DNA from: JACCUZ01 sp038246575
GTDB taxonomy: Bacteria > Actinomycetota > Actinomycetes > JACCUZ01
Length of the DNA stretch: 11,045 nt
Reading direction: 5' to 3'
NCBI GenBank assembly: GCA_038246575.1
Contig: JBBRVU010000141.1
Location: forward strand, 1 to 11,045
Shown here: piece after piece, positions 1-6,707 of the stretch
Numbering within the stretch: position 1 is the stretch's first letter
Layout: each line of letters begins with the position of its first letter
Program-made: the position numbers and the translations under genes
The notes under the pieces: model-generated
Told to the model about the DNA's origin: nothing
What the model saw: only the letters and a program-made list of their open reading frames with translations
Database searches by the model: none

Positions 1-323
1 GCTCGCCGGTCCCAGGGGCAGTTGGCCCTTCGGTCATCGAGGGCCATGTCGACGGGAAGGCCAACGGGCCGTCGGTCTTCTACCGGCTCGGCAACCTGCG
101 ACCGGGCAACAAGGTGATGGTCACCCGCAGGGACGGCAGCAAGGTCACGTTCGTCGTCAACGCGGTGCGTCTCTATCCCAAGGACCAGTTCCCGACGCTG
201 AAGGTCTACGGCAACACCCGCGGACCAGAGCTCCGCCTGATCACCTGTGGTGGCCCGTACGACAGCAACCGGGCCGAAAGCGGCTACACCGACAACGTCG
301 TGGTGTTCGCCAGCCAGGCGTGA
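1..323 (+). CDS. Class F sortase, C-terminal part (5' end outside window)
   Basis: This is the C-terminal part of a sortase, a membrane-anchored cysteine transpeptidase acting at the cell surface. The reading frame is open from the first full codon at position 3, so the start and the N-terminal membrane anchor lie upstream of the window. The visible 106 residues contain the class F pattern: a G-H-V-D motif with the probable catalytic His codon at 45-47, then an FYRLGNLRPG stretch, an LITCGG motif with the probable catalytic Cys codon at 246-248, and a closing YTDNVVVFA strand. Catalytic His and Cys are therefore both present. The usual third residue, an Arg just after the Cys loop, could be the one in SNRAESGY. 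No substrate with an LPXTG-like signal is visible here, so the role (housekeeping or specialised) is open. The gene ends 24 bases before the end of convergent hppD. Confidence 0.88.
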   Translation, partial: SPVPGAVGPSVIEGHVDGKANGPSVFYRLGNLRPGNKVMVTRRDGSKVTFVVNAVRLYPKDQFPTLKVYGNTRGPELRLITCGGPYDSNRAESGYTDNVVVFASQA

Positions 324-347
324 GCCGTCGAGATCCGACCTCGCTGG

Positions 348-1559
348 TCAGAGGTTGCCGCGCCTGTCCTGCTCCCGCTCGATCGCCTCGAAGAGGGCCT
401 TGAAGTTGCCCTTGCCGAACCCGAGTGACCCGTGCCGCTCGATCAGCTCGAAGAAGACCGTGGGCCGGTCGCCGACCGGCCGGGTGAAGATCTGCAGCAG
501 GTAGCCGTCCTCGTCGCGGTCGACGAGGATCCCTCGCTTCTGCAGCTCCTCGATCGGCGCACGTACCTGTCCGATGCGCTCGCGCAGCGCCGGGTCCTCG
601 TAGTAGGAGTCCGGGGTGACCAGGAACTCCACGCCTTCGGCCCGCATGGCATCGACGGTGTTGAGGATGTCGTTGGTCGCCAGCGCGAGGTGCTGCACAC
701 CGGGGGCCTGGTAGAACTCGAGGAACTCGTCGATCTGCGACTTCTTCTTCGCGACCGCCGGCTCGTTGAGCGGAAACTTCACCCGGTGGTTCCCGTTGGC
801 GACGACCTTGGACATCAGCGCCGAGTAGTCGGTCGCGATGTCGTCGCCGATGAACTCGGCCATGTTCACGAAGCCCATGACCTTGTTGTAGAAGGTCACC
901 CACGTCTCCATCTGGCCGAGCTCGACGTTGCCGACGACGTGGTCGAGCGCCTGGAACAGACGCTTCGGTGAACCCGAGCGCTTGCTGAACGTCGACGTGC
1001 GCTCGCTATACCCGGGCAGGTAGACCCCGTCGTACTTCGAGCGGTCGACGAGCGTGTGCCGGGTCTCGCCGTAGGTCGCGATGGCCGCGCGGCGGACGGT
1101 GCCGTGCTTGTCGCTGACGTCGTAGGGCTCGTCGATGACGCGCGCGCCCTGAGCCCGTGCATGCTCCACGCAGCGGTCGACATCGGGCACCTCCAGCGCG
1201 ATGTCGACCACCCCGTCGCCGTGAGCGCGGTGGTGGTCGAGCAAGGGGCTGGCGGGGTCGACCCCACCGGTGATGACGAAGCGGCACGAGCCGCTCTTGA
1301 GCACGTAGGCCTTGTGGTCGCGGTTGCCCGTCTCCGGCCCGGAGTACGCCACGAGCTCCATGCCGAAGGCCGACTGGTAGAAGTGCGCGGTCTGCGTCGC
1401 GTTGCCGACGACGAAGACGACGGCGTCCCAGCCGGTCACCGGGAACGGATCGGTGCTCGCGTCGTAGTCGACAAGGCCCACCAGCGCCTTGAGCTGCTGG
1501 AGGTCGAGGTCGGCGGCGCGTTCCTCGGCGGTCAGGGCGGTGGCGGTCTCGGTGCTCAT
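348..1559 (-). CDS. hppD: 4-hydroxyphenylpyruvate dioxygenase
   Basis: This cytoplasmic non-haem Fe(II) oxygenase converts 4-hydroxyphenylpyruvate and O2 to homogentisate and CO2, the second step of tyrosine degradation. At 403 residues it is full length for the family and has the two vicinal-oxygen-chelate halves: the first at about 44-170 and the catalytic one at about 204-372. The expected iron ligands are visible as His207 (in LDHVVGNV), His290 (in GVQHLAL) and Glu371 (in FFELIER). The C-terminal FGKGNFKALFEAIE helix that closes the active site is intact. The ATG at 1559 has no strong Shine-Dalgarno sequence, only CAGCGG just before it. The gene is divergent from an Lrp/AsnC-type gene, a common arrangement suggesting control by that regulator. 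No homogentisate dioxygenase or other tyrosine-catabolism gene is in the window. The assignment is secure from the ligand motifs and the conserved C-terminus. Confidence 0.97.
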   Translation of the reverse strand: MSTETATALTAEERAADLDLQQLKALVGLVDYDASTDPFPVTGWDAVVFVVGNATQTAHFYQSAFGMELVAYSGPETGNRDHKAYVLKSGSCRFVITGGVDPASPLLDHHRAHGDGVVDIALEVPDVDRCVEHARAQGARVIDEPYDVSDKHGTVRRAAIATYGETRHTLVDRSKYDGVYLPGYSERTSTFSKRSGSPKRLFQALDHVVGNVELGQMETWVTFYNKVMGFVNMAEFIGDDIATDYSALMSKVVANGNHRVKFPLNEPAVAKKKSQIDEFLEFYQAPGVQHLALATNDILNTVDAMRAEGVEFLVTPDSYYEDPALRERIGQVRAPIEELQKRGILVDRDEDGYLLQIFTRPVGDRPTVFFELIERHGSLGFGKGNFKALFEAIEREQDRRGNL

Positions 1560-1587
1560 CCGCTGATGGAACTAGAAGGCGACAGAT

Positions 1588-1616
1588 TGTGCAAGAACTG
1601 ACAAGATCTCTGCACA
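1588..1616. promoter_or_regulatory. Candidate Lrp-type operator between hppD and the regulator gene
   Basis: TGTGCA (1588-1593) and TGCACA (1611-1616) form a perfect 6-base inverted repeat whose centres are 23 bases apart, about two helical turns. Between the arms, CAAGAACT (1592-1599) and CAAGATCT (1602-1609) form a direct repeat with an exact 10-base period. On the minus strand a weak promoter for hppD can be read as TTGCAC (1594-1589), 17 bases, TTCCAT (1571-1566), which would start transcription at or near the ATG. The left arm would then overlap its -35 element. Binding by the neighbouring Lrp/AsnC protein is inferred from position only. Confidence 0.5.
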
Positions 1617-1660
1617 GACTGCCCAGCAACCAGCCCGGACTACCGGACGAGGTGTACACG

Positions 1661-2152
1661 ATGACCATCGATCCGCTCGACGCCAGCATCATCGAGATGT
1701 TCACCCTCGAGCCGAGGGTCGGTGTCCTCGAGTGCTCGCGGCGGCTGGCCGTGGCCCGCGGCACCGTGCAGGCCCGACTGGACCGGATGACCCGCGCCGG
1801 CGTCATCTCCGGCTGGGAGCCACGACTGGACCCGGACGCCCTCGGCTACCCGGTGACCGCCTTCGTCACCCTGGAGATCCGCCAGCACCACGCCAGTCGC
1901 GCGGCTCACGACGCGGTGGCCGAGCACCTGGCCGCCATCCCCGAGGTGCTCGAAGCCCACACGACGACGGGCACCGGAGACGTGCTGGCCCGCATCGTCG
2001 CGGGGTCCAACGCCGACCTGCAGCGCGTCATCGACCGCGTACTCGCGTCGGAGAGCGTGGTCCGCGCCTCGACCGTCATCGCCCTGGACACCCAGATCCA
2101 GCACCGGGTCCTGCCGCTGCTGCGCGAGGCCGCGGCGCGCCGGTCCGAGTAG
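1661..2152 (+). CDS. Lrp/AsnC family transcriptional regulator
   Basis: This is a DNA-binding regulator of the feast/famine (Lrp/AsnC) family, usually oligomeric and responsive to amino acids. The 163 residues hold an N-terminal winged helix-turn-helix (about 6-55, with VGVLECSRRLAVARGTVQARLDRM covering the helix pair) and a C-terminal RAM/ligand-binding domain (about 65-141) with the typical TGTGDVLARI strand. I chose the ATG at 1661 because GGACGAGG (1645-1652) lies 8 bases upstream as a ribosome binding site and the protein then begins with the usual DPLDASII helix. In-frame GTG codons at 1652 and 1589 are possible, but the latter would place coding sequence over the probable operator. Divergence from hppD makes control of tyrosine catabolism, with tyrosine or phenylalanine as likely effector, the natural inference. 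Autoregulation is also likely from the shared control region. Confidence 0.93.
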   Translation: MTIDPLDASIIEMFTLEPRVGVLECSRRLAVARGTVQARLDRMTRAGVISGWEPRLDPDALGYPVTAFVTLEIRQHHASRAAHDAVAEHLAAIPEVLEAHTTTGTGDVLARIVAGSNADLQRVIDRVLASESVVRASTVIALDTQIQHRVLPLLREAAARRSE

Positions 2153-2223
2153 CCCCGCGCCAGACAAGGCAAAATCGAGGCAAACGCGGCGGCCACCCGC
2201 GCGTTGCCCAGAGAGGATGAGCC

Positions 2224-3510
2224 GTGCCACAGCCGACCGCGCCCCGCCGCGTACGTGCCCATCGCCGGGCAGCTGCCGTCTCGATCTCCCTGGCCGTTGC
2301 CCTGGCCGCGGGCGTCGGTCCCGCGACGACGGGCCTCGCCATCGCCGACGAGCAGCCGATGTCGAGCACTGACCTGACGGCCCACGATCTGCTCACTTTC
2401 CGGTCAACCGCGAAGCGGCTCGGCAGGGACCTGGCCGGAGTCGTCATCGACGCCGAGACCGGACAACAGGTCTGGTCCCACCACCCGAACGAACGGCAGC
2501 TTCCGGCTTCGACCGTCAAGATCATCACTGCGGTCAACGCGCTGTCGTCGATGGGCCCGGACCACCGGTTCGAGACCCGCGTGATGACCAGCTCCACCAA
2601 ACGACGGGTCGTGCTCGTCGGCGGCGGGGATCCCTCTCTCGCCCGCGCAGGCCTGCGCCAGCTGGCCAGGAGCACGGTGCGCGAACAGCTGCGTCCGCGC
2701 GGCCTGGACTGGGTGCGTGTCGAGGTCGACGACACCCTGTTCCCGGCGCCAACCAACGCCTACGGCTGGCGCTCGAGCTACCCGATCCGGGACGTGTCCC
2801 CCGTGCGAGCCCTGGTCGTCGACCAGCACCGGCGCTGGGACACCTCGCTCGACGCCGGCCGGATCTTCGCCAAGATGCTGGAGCGGCGCGGCGTGACCGT
2901 CAAGCGGGTGCTGCGCCGCCCGCGCCCGGCCGAGTCCACCGTCATCGCAACCGTCACCGGAGACGACCTGGCCAGCCAGGTCGCGACGATGCTGCGCTAC
3001 AGCGACAACGACATCGCCGAGGGACTGCACCGGCTGGTCGCCCTGCAGACGGGCTACGCCGCCACCTGGTCGGGTGCCGCACAGGCCCAGGTCGCGGGCC
3101 TGGCCCGCCTCGGCATGACCCTGTCACCGGCCTCACTGCAGGACGGCAGCGGGCTCTCGCGCAACGACCGGCTGCGGCCGATCGAGGTCGTCTCGGTGCT
3201 CCGGACCGCCTTCGACCCGGCACATCCCGAGCTGGCCAGCCTGCAGCAGGGGTCGCTGGCCCTGGCGGGCGTGACCGGCACGCTGGCGCCGGCGTACAAG
3301 CGCTACGTCACCCGGCCTACCCAGTGCGCCGCCGGGCTGGTCCAGGGCAAGACCGGGACCTTGTCCGGCGCGATCGCGCTGTCCGGGCTCGCGCAGGGCG
3401 CCGACGGCAGGGTCAAGATCTTCTCGTTCCTGCTCAACCGGGTGCCCACCACGCTGGCGACCCGCCGGGCCGTGGACAAGCTCGCAACGACGGTCACCGG
3501 CTGCTGGTAG
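2224..3510 (+). CDS. dacB: D-alanyl-D-alanine carboxypeptidase / endopeptidase (PBP4 type)
   Basis: This is a secreted class C low-molecular-mass penicillin-binding protein that trims D-Ala from, or cuts cross-links in, peptidoglycan. The 428 residues begin with a basic stretch and a hydrophobic segment (about 14-41) forming a signal peptide; no C-terminal membrane anchor is visible. The three active-site motifs are present: SxxK as Ser96-Thr-Val-Lys99, SxN as Ser260-Asp-Asn262 and KTG at 376-378. The PBP4-specific DGSGLSR block lies at 308-314. The start is the GTG at 2224, supported by GAGAGGA 6 bases upstream. An ATG at 2217 is in another frame. The protein is slightly short for the family. 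It lies 71 bases after the regulator gene on the same strand, so read-through is possible, but no functional link is apparent. A candidate terminator hairpin follows. Confidence 0.94.
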   Translation: MPQPTAPRRVRAHRRAAAVSISLAVALAAGVGPATTGLAIADEQPMSSTDLTAHDLLTFRSTAKRLGRDLAGVVIDAETGQQVWSHHPNERQLPASTVKIITAVNALSSMGPDHRFETRVMTSSTKRRVVLVGGGDPSLARAGLRQLARSTVREQLRPRGLDWVRVEVDDTLFPAPTNAYGWRSSYPIRDVSPVRALVVDQHRRWDTSLDAGRIFAKMLERRGVTVKRVLRRPRPAESTVIATVTGDDLASQVATMLRYSDNDIAEGLHRLVALQTGYAATWSGAAQAQVAGLARLGMTLSPASLQDGSGLSRNDRLRPIEVVSVLRTAFDPAHPELASLQQGSLALAGVTGTLAPAYKRYVTRPTQCAAGLVQGKTGTLSGAIALSGLAQGADGRVKIFSFLLNRVPTTLATRRAVDKLATTVTGCW

Positions 3511-3519
3511 CCGCGGCCG

Positions 3520-3539
3520 CTCCCACTGCCGTGCGGGAG
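3520..3539 (+). terminator. Candidate hairpin terminator after dacB
   Basis: CTCCC (3520-3524) can pair with GGGAG (3535-3539) across a 10-base loop in which CAC and GTG offer an alternative inner pairing. It starts 10 bases after the dacB stop codon. There is no T run, which is common for actinobacterial terminators but also means the call rests on position and stem alone. Confidence 0.3.
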
Positions 3540-3568
3540 TCCTCGCGCACACCCGGAGCGCCGGTGTC

Positions 3569-3574
3569 TACGAT
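3569..3574 (+). promoter_or_regulatory. Candidate -10 element for the STAS gene
   Basis: TACGAT fits the actinobacterial TANNNT -10 consensus and lies between dacB and the STAS gene, implying a 5' leader of about 60 bases. No convincing -35 hexamer is present at the right distance. I do not see a clear SigB-type pair either. Confidence 0.3.
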
Positions 3575-3639
3575 GGGGAGATCCTCACCGGTGCGGTCCA
3601 GGAACCGGCCGCATCCACCCCTGCCGACCAAGGACAGTC

Positions 3640-3999
3640 ATGGACCTTGATCTCACGACGAGCCGGCTCGAGGACCGCTCCGTCGTCCATGTGGTGGGAG
3701 AAGTCGACCTCGAGACGGCGCCGACGCTGGCCGAGCACGCCCTCGACGCTTTGCGGGAGGTCTCCCCGCACGTCGTGCTGGACCTCAGCGGCGTCACCTT
3801 CATGGACTCGACCGGCCTCAAGGCCCTGATCACCATCAAGCGTCGCGCCGAGCTCGCTGGCGGCTCGTTCGCGGTGTCCGGCGCGGGGCGCAGCGTGCGC
3901 AAGCTGCTCAACGTCACCGGCCTCGATCAGACGTTCGCGCTCTACGACTCGCTCGAGGTCATCGGGTCCGGCCCAGCAGGTGGTCCCGCCGGGACGTGA
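3640..3999 (+). CDS. STAS-domain anti-sigma factor antagonist
   Basis: This small cytoplasmic protein (119 residues) consists of one STAS domain of the SpoIIAA/RsbV type. Members are switched by serine phosphorylation: the unphosphorylated form binds an anti-sigma factor kinase and frees its sigma factor. The signature FMDSTGLKAL is present at 54-63, and Ser57 after Asp56 is the expected phosphorylation site. The GEVDLETAP stretch near residue 20 is also typical. The ATG at 3640 has AAGGA 5 bases upstream. No anti-sigma kinase or sigma factor gene is adjacent, so it is an orphan antagonist whose partner must be elsewhere. Its last 41 bases overlap the end of the convergent helicase gene; the C-terminal Gly/Ala-rich tail (GSGPAGGPAGT) lies in that overlap and is probably unstructured. 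Confidence 0.93.
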   Translation: MDLDLTTSRLEDRSVVHVVGEVDLETAPTLAEHALDALREVSPHVVLDLSGVTFMDSTGLKALITIKRRAELAGGSFAVSGAGRSVRKLLNVTGLDQTFALYDSLEVIGSGPAGGPAGT

Positions 4000-5701
4000 G
4001 CACCTCGATGCTCGCACTGGCCGACGCGGGGCCGGGGACGGCCCGGCGCAGCTCGAGGTGGATCTCGGCGTGCCGCGCCCCGGTCCGGGCGGCCCGCTGG
4101 GCCACCAGCCGGTTGACCTCCCGGCGCAGCTCCTCGACCTGACGCCAGGTCGTGGGCTCGCTCGGCTCCGGCTGCCCACCCGGCGCCGACCCGTCGGCCA
4201 ACAGCTGGCTGGTGCGCCGGCGCAGCTCCCCGTCGCGCGAGGCCAGCAGCGCCGCCGTCTGCTCGGGGGTCAACAGCCCCGGCAGACCGAGGAAGTCCTC
4301 GTCCTCCGCCGCCAGCGGACGCGCGTCGGCGACCACCGCCCGCCCACCGTGCAGCAGGTGGGCGAAGGCGGCCTGCGCCTCCAGCGCGGTGAACTCCCCC
4401 TCACCTGTCGGCTCGTCCAGGGTCACGGCGGTGATGTCGTCCAGGTCGTCGCTGGCCGGGCCGGCGATCCGCACGACGTGGTCCCGCTGCTCCTCGATCG
4501 CCGCCGCCAGCGCCAGCAGCGGTCGTACAGCGGGCAGGAACACGGTCGCCGTCTCCCGCCCGCTGCGGGCGCGCACCACCCGGCCCACTGCCTGGGCGAA
4601 GAACAGCGGCGTTCGGTAGGACGTCAGGAAGCCGAGGGCGGCCGCGCGCGGGATGTCGACTCCCTCGCTGACCATCCGGACGCAGACGGCCAGCCGCTGC
4701 GTCCCGACGGCGAAGGCGTGGATCTTCTTGCTGGCCCGGGGGTCGTCGCTGAGGATCAGGACCGGCGCCTCGCCCGTGACGCGCTTCGCGATGGCGGCGT
4801 ACGCCCGTGCGGACTCCTGGTCGGAGGCCAGCAGGATCCCCGCCGCGTCGGGCATGCCGGTCTCGCGCAGGTGCGTGATGCGATCGTCCATCGCGGCGAT
4901 CACATGGGGCACCCAGGCTCCCGCCGGGTCCAGCGCGGTCCGCCACGCAGCCGCCTCGACGGACTTGGTGCTCTCCTCGCCCAGGGTCGCCGCCAGGACC
5001 TCGCCGGCGCTGTTCATCCACCGGCTGGTACCGGCGTAGGCGGCGAAGACCACCGGGCGCACGACCTTGTCCGCCAGCGCCTCCCGGTAGCCGTAGGTGT
5101 AGTCCGCCTCGCTGACGATCTCGCCGGGGCCGCTGGCGACGTACCGCACGAAGGGGATGCGCTCGGCCGGGTTGGTCCGGAACGGCGTCCCGGTCAGGCA
5201 CAGCCGTCGCTTGGCCGGATCGAACGCCTCGCTCACGGCGTCGCCCCACGACCGTGAGTCACCGGCGTGGTGGATCTCGTCGAGGACGACGAGGGTGCGC
5301 TTGGCCTCGGTCCGTCGCCGGTGCAGGAGAGGGTGCGCGGCCACCTGGGCGTACGTCGTGACATAGCCGTCTGCCCCCGCCCGGACGGGGCCGACCGAGT
5401 TCTTCAGGTTGGGGTCGAGGACCAGCCCGAGCCGGACGGCTGCGTCGGCCCACTGGGTGCGCAGGTGGTCGGTCGGGGCGACGACGATGACCCGGTCGAC
5501 CAGCCGACGGCTGCGCAGCCTGAGCGCGAGGGCCAGCGCGAACGTCGTCTTGCCGGCGCCGGGGGTGGCGGTGACGAGAAAGTCCCGCGAGAGCTCAGCG
5601 GCCTCGTACTTCTCGATGGCCTCGACCTGCCAGGCCCGCAACCCGTGGGTGATCCCGGGCGGGGCAGCAGGGTGCTGGTGGGAGGCGGCGCTGGTAGTCA
5701 T
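3959..5701 (-). CDS. Superfamily 2 DEAD/DEAH-box helicase with unassigned C-terminal domain
   Basis: This is a predicted ATP-driven nucleic-acid helicase or translocase of 580 residues. Visible SF2 motifs are Walker A TATPGAGKT (Lys51), motif II DEIHH (Asp141-Glu142), motif III LTGTPF (about 169-174), a motif V-like SEGVDIPR (345-352) and motif VI QAVGRVVRAR (370-379) with the arginine fingers. It is closest in style to the RecG/UvrB-like DEAD/H helicase-type III restriction group, but no nuclease domain is present. The segment after about 400 matches no family I can name; near the end it has a basic helix (ELRREVNRL, 524-532) and a TGARHAEIHLELRR block (540-553). The ATG at 5701 is chosen because the conserved GLRAWQ motif follows shortly and the open frame further upstream (to 5905) is arginine-rich shadow coding overlapping the DUF3039 gene. 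There is no good ribosome binding site, and a TAATCT box lies 10 bases upstream. The function is unknown; DNA repair is a guess. Confidence 0.9.
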   Translation of the reverse strand: MTTSAASHQHPAAPPGITHGLRAWQVEAIEKYEAAELSRDFLVTATPGAGKTTFALALALRLRSRRLVDRVIVVAPTDHLRTQWADAAVRLGLVLDPNLKNSVGPVRAGADGYVTTYAQVAAHPLLHRRRTEAKRTLVVLDEIHHAGDSRSWGDAVSEAFDPAKRRLCLTGTPFRTNPAERIPFVRYVASGPGEIVSEADYTYGYREALADKVVRPVVFAAYAGTSRWMNSAGEVLAATLGEESTKSVEAAAWRTALDPAGAWVPHVIAAMDDRITHLRETGMPDAAGILLASDQESARAYAAIAKRVTGEAPVLILSDDPRASKKIHAFAVGTQRLAVCVRMVSEGVDIPRAAALGFLTSYRTPLFFAQAVGRVVRARSGRETATVFLPAVRPLLALAAAIEEQRDHVVRIAGPASDDLDDITAVTLDEPTGEGEFTALEAQAAFAHLLHGGRAVVADARPLAAEDEDFLGLPGLLTPEQTAALLASRDGELRRRTSQLLADGSAPGGQPEPSEPTTWRQVEELRREVNRLVAQRAARTGARHAEIHLELRRAVPGPASASASIEVLTSRRDHLLGRTR

Positions 5702-5711
5702 CGGCCCGGCG

Positions 5712-5717
5712 AGATTA
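5712..5717 (-). promoter_or_regulatory. Candidate -10 element giving a near-leaderless helicase mRNA
   Basis: Read on the minus strand, TAATCT ends 10 bases before the helicase ATG. Initiation about 7 bases downstream would leave a leader of only 3-4 bases, which fits the absence of a Shine-Dalgarno sequence. The -35 region is weak. Confidence 0.4.
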
Positions 5718-5778
5718 GCGGGGACCGTCGCACGACATGCCCACCCCCGGCGATGTTCGGCGAACGGAACGCGACGTG

Positions 5779-6078
5779 TTATTGCGTGTCGTCGCCGCTG
5801 CTGTCGTCGCCACCGCGGTCGGGGATCGACCCGTAGATCTCCCGGCAGGCCGGGCAGACCGGGAACCGCTGGGGGTCCCGTCCTGGCACCCAGACCTTGC
5901 CGCACAGGGCGATGACCGGGTCGCCCGACACGGCCGACTCCAGGATCTTCTCCTTGCGCACGTAGTGCGCGAACCGCTCGTGGTCGCCGTCGCCGTGACT
6001 GGTCCGCGGCGTGGACTCGACCTCCGCCTCGAGCAGGGTCCCGGTGCCCAGGCCCGGCTCCTCCGGTGGCTGCGTCAT
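5779..6078 (-). CDS. DUF3039 family protein with a possible zinc site
   Basis: This is a small soluble protein of 99 residues belonging to the actinobacterial DUF3039 family, whose function is not established. The conserved core runs from about 33 to 85 and includes HERFAHYVRKEKI, ALCGKVWVPGRDP and FPVCPACREIY. Three cysteines (59, 75 and 78) plus His38 or His33 could form a single zinc site of the C3H or zinc-ribbon kind; this is inference from spacing. The N-terminal 30 residues and the Asp/Gly/Ser-rich C-terminus look disordered. The ATG at 6078 has no ribosome binding site but lies exactly 7 bases after a TAGACT box, so the mRNA is probably leaderless. The gene is 77 bases upstream of the helicase on the same strand and the two may be partly co-transcribed. 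Confidence 0.9.
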   Translation of the reverse strand: MTQPPEEPGLGTGTLLEAEVESTPRTSHGDGDHERFAHYVRKEKILESAVSGDPVIALCGKVWVPGRDPQRFPVCPACREIYGSIPDRGGDDSSGDDTQ

Positions 6079-6085
6079 GAGCCGA

Positions 6086-6091
6086 AGTCTA
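6086..6091 (-). promoter_or_regulatory. Candidate -10 element for a leaderless DUF3039 mRNA
   Basis: On the minus strand TAGACT (TANNNT type) is followed by exactly 7 bases (TCGGCTC) and then the ATG. This is the spacing typical of leaderless actinobacterial transcripts. No recognisable -35 hexamer lies at 17-18 bases upstream, where the end of the YqgE gene sits. Confidence 0.5.
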
Positions 6092-6110
6092 GGCCGACGC
6101 GCGTTGATGG

Positions 6111-6707
6111 CTAGTTGAGGGACGGGTCGTCGAGGTAGGTGGAGACCAGCGCGAGGTCGCCGCCCTGCCGGCGCAGCACGGCCCGCCAGAGCCGGTCCGG
6201 GTCAGCGGTGAAGGTCTCCCGGAAACCCCCCGACGGATCGGCGTCCACGACGTACCAGGCGCCCTCAGCCAGTTCGTCCTCGAGCTGGCCACCCGACCAG
6301 CCCGCGTAGCCCGCGAAGATCCGCAGCTGGCTCATCGACGCCACGACCTCCTCCGGCGTCGTGTCGAGGTCGACCAGGCCGAGCCGGCCGACGACCCGCC
6401 GCCACCCCAGCGGCTCAGACTCCGGCCCGTCCGCCGCGACGGCCAGGCCCAGGGCCGAGTCCAGGGCGACGGGCCCGCCCTGGAACAGGACGCCCGGCTC
6501 GCAGGCGTACGGCTGCCAGTCAGGCAGGATCTCGGCCACCTCCACCGGGGTGGGGCGGTTGATGACCACGCCCAGAGCGCCGTCCTCGTCGTGGTCGAGC
6601 AGCTGCACCACCGCGCGGTGAAAGGCACCCTCACCGAGCTCGGGGGTGGCGACCAGCAGCCGCCCGGCCAGTCCGGCGGTGAGGTCAGGCAGGTTCGGCG
6701 CGCTCAC
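6111..6707 (-). CDS. YqgE/AlgH family protein (UPF0301)
   Basis: This is a cytoplasmic protein of 198 residues from the YqgE/AlgH family. The family is widespread, but its biochemical role is unsettled; AlgH was first linked to alginate regulation in Pseudomonas. Family hallmarks are the N-terminal GRLLVATPELGEGAFHRAVV stretch, the LLDHDEDGALGVVINRPT block, the later LFQGGPV segment, and FAGYAGWSGGQLEDEL, the family's most conserved motif. The start is uncertain. The GTG at 6707 has a GGGG stretch just upstream; another GTG at 6722 would add five residues. Either start lies inside the end of the VanZ-like gene (overlap 23 or 38 bases), so translation is probably coupled to it. It would be the last gene of the malic enzyme operon. 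Confidence 0.93.
   Translation of the reverse strand: MSAPNLPDLTAGLAGRLLVATPELGEGAFHRAVVQLLDHDEDGALGVVINRPTPVEVAEILPDWQPYACEPGVLFQGGPVALDSALGLAVAADGPESEPLGWRRVVGRLGLVDLDTTPEEVVASMSQLRIFAGYAGWSGGQLEDELAEGAWYVVDADPSGGFRETFTADPDRLWRAVLRRQGGDLALVSTYLDDPSLN

Noticed and set aside
324..347. CGAG/CTCG hairpin between the sortase and hppD genes as a terminator
   Set aside because: The stem is only four base pairs with no T run, which is too weak to call although the position between convergent genes is suitable.
1589..1660. Longer form of the Lrp/AsnC regulator from the GTG at 1589
   Set aside because: It would put coding sequence across the operator-like repeats, has no ribosome binding site, and precedes the normal family start. 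The ATG at 1661 has GGACGAGG at the right distance.
1006..1806. A 266-codon open frame on the minus strand spanning hppD and the regulator
   Set aside because: It is in a different frame from hppD, and its Arg/Gly-rich sequence has no recognisable motifs. It would overlap two well-supported genes.
3511..3520. CCGCGGCCGC palindromic stretch after dacB
   Set aside because: Short GC palindromes are expected by chance in this composition, and nothing ties it to a function.
3980..5257. A 425-codon open frame on the plus strand
   Set aside because: It is antisense to the helicase and has low-complexity Gly/Arg/Gln-rich composition. The opposite strand carries all the SF2 motifs.
5702..5905. N-terminal extension of the helicase by 68 residues
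   Set aside because: The extension is Arg/Pro/Gly-rich, overlaps the DUF3039 gene, and lies upstream of a -10 element placed for the ATG at 5701.
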